Shown here in pieces: positions 30,000 through 35,842 of a stretch of DNA of 35,842 bases. The first letter of the stretch is position 1. Each line of letters begins with the position of its first letter. The stretch is from the NCBI GenBank assembly GCA_034435015.1, contig DAOTYH010000029.1:1-35842 (forward strand). Direction: 5' to 3'. The stretch is from DAOTYH01 sp034435015 (GTDB lineage: Bacteria; Chloroflexota; Anaerolineae; Aggregatilineales; UBA3940). The translations under genes and the position numbers were made by a program. Below the pieces are notes generated by a model. That model ran no database searches and had not been told where the DNA came from. It saw only the letters and a list, made by a program, of their open reading frames with translations.

Positions 30000-32804
30000 A
30001 TGCCTGATGCCCGCCCATCATCAAGGAGCGGCCCGGAGGCAGGAACGGGAATGCTTGGCACAGAGCCGGCAGAGGAGGAGAAACCTGCTAGGGCCGGCGA
30101 TTCGGGGCCGGCACAGCCTGTTGCTTCTCCTAAGCCTTCCTCAGATGCGGTTCCCTCGCCGTCCGTGCCGGGGGGAGCGCCATCATCCTCTGCGCGGCCC
30201 GTCCCTCAGGAGAAAGCCGCCCGTCAGCCGCAGTCTGCACCCCGGCCATCTGTATCAACTTCCCGGTCTTCTGCACCAGCTAAAGGTAAATCTTCCCTCA
30301 AAGCGCCGGAACAGCCGCTCACCGCCCGGACACTGCCCGCTATTGAGGGGATTCGCGTGAGGTCGCGGCCCAACGGATCACCGGCTGGCCCAGAGGCAGT
30401 CCCTCAGGGCATCCTGTCTTACCTCGATGAGATCGGGGGATTTCTGCTGATCGCGGTAGGGCTGATTTCATTTCTGACACTGCTCAGCCCGGCCAGCGGC
30501 ACGCCCGGCGCTGTGTGGTCGGGGGCGCTGAGACAGGCCTTCGGGGTTGGGGCATTCATTATCTCCGCGGTGGTGCTGCTTGCCGGTGCGCTGTTGCTGG
30601 CGCCCAAGATCGGGATTCAAGTGCGTTTCAACTGGCGCCGCGTCGTCGGGGCTGAGCTGTTTTTCGTCTTACTGCTGGCCTATCTCCATGCCGGAATCCG
30701 GGCCAGCGTAGGCGGAGAGGCAGGCCGGATTGAGGCCTTTGCCCGTGCGATGGACGGTCAGGGCGGCGGGTATGTCGGCTGGGCGATTCAAGAATTGATC
30801 CACATGTTGCTGGGTGATGTGGTGACCGGGCTGGTACTGCTGGCACTGCTTGCGATCAGCGCAGGCATGATGGTCGGCACCCGCCGGGAAGACCTGATCG
30901 GCAGTCTGGACCGCCTGCACGGCTGGCTGACCGATCTCGCTGACCGGCTGGAAGGAAAAAGGCCGTCTCATCTTCCGGCGGCAGGGCCTGATACCATGAT
31001 GACCGCGCCTCCTCCATCCCTGACGGATGAGGGTGAACCGAATGAGATAGAGGAAGAGTTGCCCGCCGATGTCGTCTCGAGTCCTTCCCCCGCTCCCAAC
31101 AGCCCGATTGTGGTCGAACTGCCGCCTATACCGGGCCGCCCGTCTATTCTGACCGGCCAGACAGGGGCGGGGGCGGTCATGATCCGCAGACCCGGCCCCA
31201 TGCCGATTCGCATCTCCTCCCTGAAGCGCCATCTTGTAGAGGAGGGGCTGAATCAGGATGACGAGGTCATCCGCGAGATTAAATATCGCTTTACGCTGAA
31301 GGAACAGCCCGACAGGAAAAAACTCGCCAAGCGGAGCGCCGAACTGCCGCCGCTCGATCTGCTGGAGACAGTTGATTTTGAGCGCCCCAGCGAGGAAGAG
31401 ATCAACATCAACGCCCAGATCATCGAAGAGACGGCAGAAGACTTCGGCATGAAGGTTGAAGTGATCGGGGTCAAGGCAGGGCCGACTGTAACGCAGTATG
31501 CCGTGCGCCCTTATACCGAAGTGGAGCAGGACGGCAAGAAGGTTGTTCAGCGCGTGCGCGTCACACGGGTAGCAGGGCTGGCCAAAGACTTGTCGCTGGC
31601 GCTGGCCGCCCCCAGTGTGCGTATTCAGGCGCCTGTTCCTGGCACCAACTACATCGGCATTGAAGTACCCAACGCACGCCCCGGTATCGTCTCATTGCGC
31701 CCGATCATCGAGTCGGAGCGTTTCTATAAAATACGGAGCAAGTCCCCGCTGGCAGTAGCCCTGGGGCGTGAGGTAGACGGCAGGCCGTTCTGTGCCGATC
31801 TGGGCAGTATGCCCCATCTCCTGATTGGAGGGACAACCGGCTCCGGCAAGTCGGTCTGCCTGCGTGCCCTGACGACCTGCCTCGTGACGAACAACCGCCC
31901 TGATGAACTGCGCCTGATCCTGATTGATCCCAAGATGGTTGAGTTGATCCGCTTCAATGGACTGCCGCATCTGCTGGGCAAGGTTGAGGTAGAACTCGAC
32001 CGTATTATCGGTGTACTGCGCTGGGTGACGCGCGAGATGGACCGTCGTTACCGCCTCATGGAGGAGGCACAGGCGCGTAACATTGCGGCTTACAATCACG
32101 GACGCCGCCGCACCCAGCGACTGCCCTACATTGTCGTGCTGATAGACGAGCTGGCCGAGTTGATGACCGAGTATCCGGACGAGACGGAACACCTGATCAC
32201 CCGCCTCGCTCAGATGGCGCGTGCTACCGGTATCCACCTGGTCGTGGCTACCCAGCGCCCCAGCACGGATGTGGTCACCGGCTTGATCAAAGCTAACTTC
32301 CCGGCCCGCATCTCCTTTGCAGTTGCTTCAGGCGTTGACTCGCGGGTTATCCTTGACGCCGTCGGTGCTGAAGACCTGATCGGCAAAGGCGACATGTTGT
32401 TTCAGGCCGCTGATGCCGCAGGCCCGATCCGTCTGCAAGGTTGTTTTGTCAGTGATCGGGAGATGGAACGGGTTGTTGAATTCTGGTGCAGTACGTGGAA
32501 GGGAGATGAGGAGGCCGCCGCTCCATGGGAGCCGTCGCTTACCCGCGCCGCTGTTTTGGAGGAAACCGATCAGATGCTGGAGGAGGCGATCCGTGTGGTA
32601 CAGATGGAAGGTGAAGCCTCAACCTCGTTGCTTCAGCGCAAGCTGAACGTCAGCTACCCGCGTGCGGGCCGCCTGATGGATGCCCTGTACCGGCTGGGCG
32701 TGGTCGGTGAGCCGCAGGCAGGCGGACGGACGCGCCGGGTGCTGATCGGGCCGAATGTTGATCCCACTGCTTATATTGTCGAATGGCGGAAGAAGAATCG
32801 CTGA
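30000..32804 (+). CDS. ftsK: FtsK/SpoIIIE DNA translocase
   Basis: Membrane-anchored ATP-driven DNA pump for chromosome segregation at the division septum. I prefer the ATG at 30000, which follows AAAGGAGG (29981-29988, 11 bases of spacing); an in-frame ATG at 29877 would add 41 residues but has no good ribosome binding site. With the preferred start it is 934 residues. A long Pro/Ser/Ala-rich N-terminal segment comes first, then four transmembrane helices (about 30420-30890). The motor follows a linker, with Walker A GGTTGSGKS and Walker B YIVVLIDELAEL. The C-terminal winged-helix gamma domain (LLQRKLNVSYPRAGRLMDALYRLGV) reads the KOPS/SRS-like DNA signals. Transcription continues into the glycosidase gene. 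Confidence 0.93.
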   Translation: MPDARPSSRSGPEAGTGMLGTEPAEEEKPARAGDSGPAQPVASPKPSSDAVPSPSVPGGAPSSSARPVPQEKAARQPQSAPRPSVSTSRSSAPAKGKSSLKAPEQPLTARTLPAIEGIRVRSRPNGSPAGPEAVPQGILSYLDEIGGFLLIAVGLISFLTLLSPASGTPGAVWSGALRQAFGVGAFIISAVVLLAGALLLAPKIGIQVRFNWRRVVGAELFFVLLLAYLHAGIRASVGGEAGRIEAFARAMDGQGGGYVGWAIQELIHMLLGDVVTGLVLLALLAISAGMMVGTRREDLIGSLDRLHGWLTDLADRLEGKRPSHLPAAGPDTMMTAPPPSLTDEGEPNEIEEELPADVVSSPSPAPNSPIVVELPPIPGRPSILTGQTGAGAVMIRRPGPMPIRISSLKRHLVEEGLNQDDEVIREIKYRFTLKEQPDRKKLAKRSAELPPLDLLETVDFERPSEEEININAQIIEETAEDFGMKVEVIGVKAGPTVTQYAVRPYTEVEQDGKKVVQRVRVTRVAGLAKDLSLALAAPSVRIQAPVPGTNYIGIEVPNARPGIVSLRPIIESERFYKIRSKSPLAVALGREVDGRPFCADLGSMPHLLIGGTTGSGKSVCLRALTTCLVTNNRPDELRLILIDPKMVELIRFNGLPHLLGKVEVELDRIIGVLRWVTREMDRRYRLMEEAQARNIAAYNHGRRRTQRLPYIVVLIDELAELMTEYPDETEHLITRLAQMARATGIHLVVATQRPSTDVVTGLIKANFPARISFAVASGVDSRVILDAVGAEDLIGKGDMLFQAADAAGPIRLQGCFVSDREMERVVEFWCSTWKGDEEAAAPWEPSLTRAAVLEETDQMLEEAIRVVQMEGEASTSLLQRKLNVSYPRAGRLMDALYRLGVVGEPQAGGRTRRVLIGPNVDPTAYIVEWRKKNR

Positions 32805-32809
32805 CGGTG

Positions 32810-34363
32810 ATGGATCGCCGTCTTTTACCGGGCAGGAAGAAGCCGCGGCGCCATAGAGGGGCAACATGCCGGGCCTCCGGCGCTGTTCTGCTGATCGCGC
32901 TTGCGGCTGTTCTCCTCTCTCCGGGCTTTGCGTCTGCCTGCATCCTTTCCCAAAATGATGTACCGCCTGCCGCCGACCCTCGTTTTGGGGTGATTGAGGC
33001 TTACCACACGCCGGACCTAGCCGACAGCGCAGGCATTGGCTGGGAGCGCATCATCTTCTACTGGAGCGAGATCGAGCGCGAAGGGCCGGATGACTGGAAC
33101 TGGTTTCATGCCCCTCTCCAGCGCATTGACCGCGAGATCGAGGGCGGGCGGGAGGTCGCCGCCCTGCTGGCTCATACCCCCGCATGGGCAACGGATGGCG
33201 CTGTGGGGGCAGGTATCCCGCGCGGCCTGTACCTGCCGGTGGATGATCCGGGCAATCTATGGGCAAATTTCGTCCGCGAGGTGGTCAGCGCCTATCGCGG
33301 GCGCATCACACACTGGGTTATCTGGAACGAGCCGGATATTCCGATTGATGTGTATGGTGCGCTCTGGGCGGGCACAACAGCAGATTATTATCAGTTGGTC
33401 AAGGTGGCCTATCTGGCCGCCCATGAGGTTGCCCCCGAGGCTCAGATTCATCTGGGCGGCCTGACGTACTGGCACAACCCCAACTACCTGCGTGAATTTC
33501 TGGCTGTTGCCAGCGCCGATCCAACCGCCGTTGAGAATGGGTATTACTTTGACGTTGTATCGGTGCATGTCTACTTCAAGCCGGAGACGACCGTCCAGAT
33601 CGTCGGTTCGATACGGGACGCGCTGGCTGAATACGGGCTGGATAAGCCGATCTGGATCAATGAGACCAATGCACCGCCCTATGATGATCCGATTCATCGC
33701 TGGAATAATCCGGTCTTTCGCGTTACGCAGGATATGCAGGCCTCATTCCTGCTACAGGAATTCGCGCTGGCGCTCTCGCTGAATGTGGAACGGATCGCTG
33801 TCTACAAATGGGTGGACGACCCGCCGCCCCCGCCGGGCCACGAGCCATACGGACTGATCCGCGAAGATGGCACAACCCGCCCGGCCTACGATGCCTTCCA
33901 AGTGATCACGCGACACTATGCCGGCACACAGGATGCGCTCCGTGAAGAGCGCCCTGAAATGCAGACGGTTGTGCTGGCACGGGGAGAGCGTACTACGCGG
34001 GTATTATGGGCACGCGGCCCGTACCCCGTGGTTGTGCTTCTGCCGCCGCTGTCCGGATCAGGGCGGCTGGTTGATCAGACCGGCACCGAGCGGGTCATCC
34101 GTCCCTTCGCCGGGCATTACTGGCTCTGTCTGCAGGAAGCTCCCTGCCAGCCGGATGAGGAATGTCTGATGGGCGGGCCGCCGCTGGTGCTGGTCGAAGA
34201 AGCCCCCGCCGATCTCGCCGCGCCGGTGCAGGTGTTCAGCCGTCTTGCTTTTGACCTGACACCGCGCACACTGGCCGCCGGCGGAGGGGCAGGCGTGCTG
34301 GCGGTTGCGGCGGCAGTGACGCTGGTGCTTCTGCGCCGGAGGGCCGCCCGTCGTGCCGGCTGA
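32810..34363 (+). CDS. Secreted clan GH-A-type glycoside hydrolase with C-terminal membrane anchor
   Basis: Extracellular sugar hydrolase of about 517 residues from the ATG at 32810, five bases after the ftsK stop; an ATG at 32783 inside ftsK has no ribosome binding site. A signal peptide or N-terminal helix spans about 21-43 (GAVLLIALAAVLLSPGFASA). The catalytic domain is a (beta/alpha)8 barrel of the GH39/GH5 type. The acid/base is in IWNEPD (Glu174) and the nucleophile in PIWINETNAPP (Glu285), 111 residues apart as expected. A C-terminal hydrophobic helix followed by RRRAARRAG would anchor it in the membrane. The substrate is unknown. Confidence 0.82.
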   Translation: MDRRLLPGRKKPRRHRGATCRASGAVLLIALAAVLLSPGFASACILSQNDVPPAADPRFGVIEAYHTPDLADSAGIGWERIIFYWSEIEREGPDDWNWFHAPLQRIDREIEGGREVAALLAHTPAWATDGAVGAGIPRGLYLPVDDPGNLWANFVREVVSAYRGRITHWVIWNEPDIPIDVYGALWAGTTADYYQLVKVAYLAAHEVAPEAQIHLGGLTYWHNPNYLREFLAVASADPTAVENGYYFDVVSVHVYFKPETTVQIVGSIRDALAEYGLDKPIWINETNAPPYDDPIHRWNNPVFRVTQDMQASFLLQEFALALSLNVERIAVYKWVDDPPPPPGHEPYGLIREDGTTRPAYDAFQVITRHYAGTQDALREERPEMQTVVLARGERTTRVLWARGPYPVVVLLPPLSGSGRLVDQTGTERVIRPFAGHYWLCLQEAPCQPDEECLMGGPPLVLVEEAPADLAAPVQVFSRLAFDLTPRTLAAGGGAGVLAVAAAVTLVLLRRRAARRAG

Positions 34364-34464
34364 GCGATGGGGATGTTTCGCATTTCAGCCATCTTATGCT
34401 ACGATAACGTCAATGTCAGCCTTAGCGGCTTTGTCATTCATGCACCCTGACAGGGCAGGAAACC

Positions 34465-35286
34465 ATGAACCGACTCCGTTCTGTTGTGGTGTTAATCGTT
34501 GTGCCGGCTGTGGTGGCCCTGCTGGTGACTCTGCTGGTATTGAATATCTGGGAGAGACAGCAGGGAGGACGCGAACGGGTGATCATGTTGCCGACTTACA
34601 GCAGTACCGCCATGATCCCCCCGCGCGAGACGCTCCCCCCGCCGCCCCAGACTGCGGAGACTGCCGGTGAGGAAGCCGCTTCCATCGAACAGCCGGTCAA
34701 CTCCCCATCCTGCGAGAATCCGACACATGTAGTCGTCAGTGGTGAGACACTCGGCGCGATTGCTGAGCAGTATGGCCTCCCGCTGGACGATCTGGTTGCG
34801 GTCAACGTGATGGTGGACCCGGCCTTTGATGCAAACTTCCTCTCGGTTGGCCAGCAGATCATCATCCCCGTCTGCGGTGTTCCAACCCCGACCCCTTCTC
34901 CCTCGCCGATACCTACCCTTGTCCCGACACGGATCATCCCCTCCCCTATTCCGACTGCCAGCCAGCCTCCGCCCGGTGCAGTGAATGTGCAGATCGCCCG
35001 CGTCATTGCCGCCGGCGAGGTTACCCGTGAGGGAGTGGAGATCGTCAACCGAGGATCGCCGATTGAGATGCGCGGCTGGACGCTCTCAGACGGGCGGGGG
35101 CGTGAGTTTACCTTCCCGTCGTTCCGCTTGTTCACCGGCGGCGGTGTGGTTGTTTATACCGGCGTCGGGACCAATTCTTCAACCAGCCTGTACTGGGGGC
35201 TGACAGCGGCTTTATGGTCGCCGGGCGATACCGTTTATCTATATGATTCGGAGGGGACGCTTCAGGATGAGTTCAACATCCCCTGA
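34465..35286 (+). CDS. Cell-surface protein with LysM and lamin-tail (LTD) domains
   Basis: Exported protein of 273 residues anchored by one N-terminal transmembrane helix (about 8-28). A LysM peptidoglycan-binding domain covers about residues 87-136 (HVVVSGETLGAIAEQYGL ... SVGQQIIIP), with cysteines 83 and 137 just outside its ends, perhaps a disulfide. A Thr/Pro linker (139-171) follows. The last 100 residues match the lamin-tail fold: VEIVNRGSPIEMRGWTLSDGRGREFTFPSF and DTVYLYDSEGTLQDEF. LTD domains occur in some bacterial surface proteins. The ATG has AGGA 5 bases upstream. Its 3' end overlaps the next gene by 20 bases. Confidence 0.85.
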   Translation: MNRLRSVVVLIVVPAVVALLVTLLVLNIWERQQGGRERVIMLPTYSSTAMIPPRETLPPPPQTAETAGEEAASIEQPVNSPSCENPTHVVVSGETLGAIAEQYGLPLDDLVAVNVMVDPAFDANFLSVGQQIIIPVCGVPTPTPSPSPIPTLVPTRIIPSPIPTASQPPPGAVNVQIARVIAAGEVTREGVEIVNRGSPIEMRGWTLSDGRGREFTFPSFRLFTGGGVVVYTGVGTNSSTSLYWGLTAALWSPGDTVYLYDSEGTLQDEFNIP

Positions 35287-35842
35287 TAGTGACTCTGTCA
35301 AGATAGTCCAGTCCCCGCGAGGGCTTGGCCGCTGGCTGGCCCTTGCGGGACTTTTTTTGTTCGGGCTGGGTCTGCGATTGTTCCGCCTGGGGACAGTCCC
35401 GCTGGGCGGCCACGGCGATGTGGCATGGAACGGCCTGATCGCGCTGGACTGGCTGGGTCGCGGAATATGGCCCTTCTACGTATACCATATCTACGCACCG
35501 GAGCCGGTCATCTTCTACCTGACCGGCCTCTCGATCCTGCTGTTTGGCCCTGCCTTTTTTGCGGCACGATTTGTCACCGCGCTGGCGGGCGCACTGGTGA
35601 TCGTGGTCGGCTATCAGGCGGCCCGCTGGCTGTCTGAGCCGGGCCGCGACAGCCCCTCCCTGATTCACCGCACCATGTGGATCGCGGCGCTGGCCTATGC
35701 GGTTAGTTTCTACCCGATCATTTTGAGCCAGACGGGGCAACGGGCACAAGTCTTTCCGTTACTGGTGATGGCGCTGGCGGCACTGCTGGCGTATGGCTGG
35801 CATACCGGTAAGGGGTGGGCTTTTGTAGGTGCGGCGGTGGTC
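35267..35842 (+). CDS. Membrane glycosyltransferase, GT39/PMT-like (3' end beyond the window)
   Basis: The first 192 codons of a polytopic membrane protein. ATG at 35267 with GGAGGGG about 10 bases upstream. After a cytoplasmic start the first helix (LALAGLFLFGLGLRLFRLG) leads to the extracytoplasmic loop GGHGDVAWNGLIALDWLGRG, where the acidic residue of GT-C glycosyltransferases lies, then a series of helices including TGLSILLFGPAFFAARFVTALAGALVIVVGYQAARWL. This is the layout of dolichol-phosphate-mannose-type (GT39, ArnT, PMT) glycosyltransferases, which move sugars from a lipid carrier to a target outside the membrane. It overlaps the LysM gene and is in the same transcript. Donor and acceptor are unknown. 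Confidence 0.8.
   Translation, partial: MSSTSPDSDSVKIVQSPRGLGRWLALAGLFLFGLGLRLFRLGTVPLGGHGDVAWNGLIALDWLGRGIWPFYVYHIYAPEPVIFYLTGLSILLFGPAFFAARFVTALAGALVIVVGYQAARWLSEPGRDSPSLIHRTMWIAALAYAVSFYPIILSQTGQRAQVFPLLVMALAALLAYGWHTGKGWAFVGAAVV

Noticed and set aside
1..35842. CRISPR arrays, prophage genes or a defence island.
   Set aside because: No regularly spaced repeats, integrase, capsid, restriction-modification or known defence domain was seen.

Overview
This window looks like a stretch of chromosome from a GC-rich bacterium, most likely a member of the Chloroflexota (Anaerolineae-like). That assignment is an inference. It rests on the mixture of a full 14-subunit complex I operon, bactofilin-type proteins, a thiamine-precursor transporter under a TPP riboswitch, LysM proteins with Thr/Pro linkers, FxLYD-like lipoproteins and apparently leaderless genes. 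No 16S rRNA or other phylogenetic marker is present.

Left edge (1-2065): the broken 5' part of an insertion-sequence transposase, then an ECF sigma factor and its membrane-anchored zinc-finger anti-sigma factor, both on the minus strand. Positions 2193-18495: one long minus-strand operon encoding respiratory complex I in the order nuoA-B-C-D-E-F-G-H-I-J-K-L-M-N. It starts at a good extended -10 promoter near 18480 and ends at an intrinsic terminator near 2200. Two foreign genes sit inside it: a LapA-domain membrane protein between nuoD and nuoE, and a GNAT acetyltransferase between nuoE and nuoF.

Positions 18496-19973: a promoter- and hairpin-rich intergenic segment whose plus-strand transcript has a strongly structured leader and a 70-codon ORF of unknown function, then a minus-strand RRM (glycine/arginine-rich) RNA-binding protein with its own terminator. 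Positions 19974-24397 (plus strand): a cytoplasmic bactofilin, then a TPP-riboswitch operon of thiamine pyrophosphokinase, a DUF77/YkoF-like thiamine-binding protein and a three-part ABC importer (permease, lipoprotein, ATPase) that probably takes up hydroxymethylpyrimidine-type thiamine precursors.

Positions 24417-28223: a polytopic ABC-2-like membrane protein (minus), an exported bactofilin-like beta-repeat protein fused to a membrane domain, and a lipoprotein with FxLYD-like repeats. The first and last of these have promoter elements placed so close to the start codon that their mRNAs look leaderless. Positions 28286-28469: a tRNA-Gln(UUG) gene with promoter and terminator. Positions 28711-35842 (plus): a three-S1-domain RNA-binding protein, an FtsK/SpoIIIE DNA translocase, and a compact surface-polysaccharide-like group: a secreted clan GH-A-type glycoside hydrolase with a C-terminal anchor, a LysM plus lamin-tail-domain protein, and the start of a GT39-like membrane glycosyltransferase cut by the window edge.

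The most interesting things for follow-up are the structured RNA/ORF locus at 18657-19138, the riboswitch with an adjacent hairpin that buries the ribosome binding site, the histidine-rich and acidic loop insertions in NuoL, the two extra genes within the nuo operon, and the exported bactofilin-like membrane protein. No CRISPR array, prophage or clear new defence system was seen.
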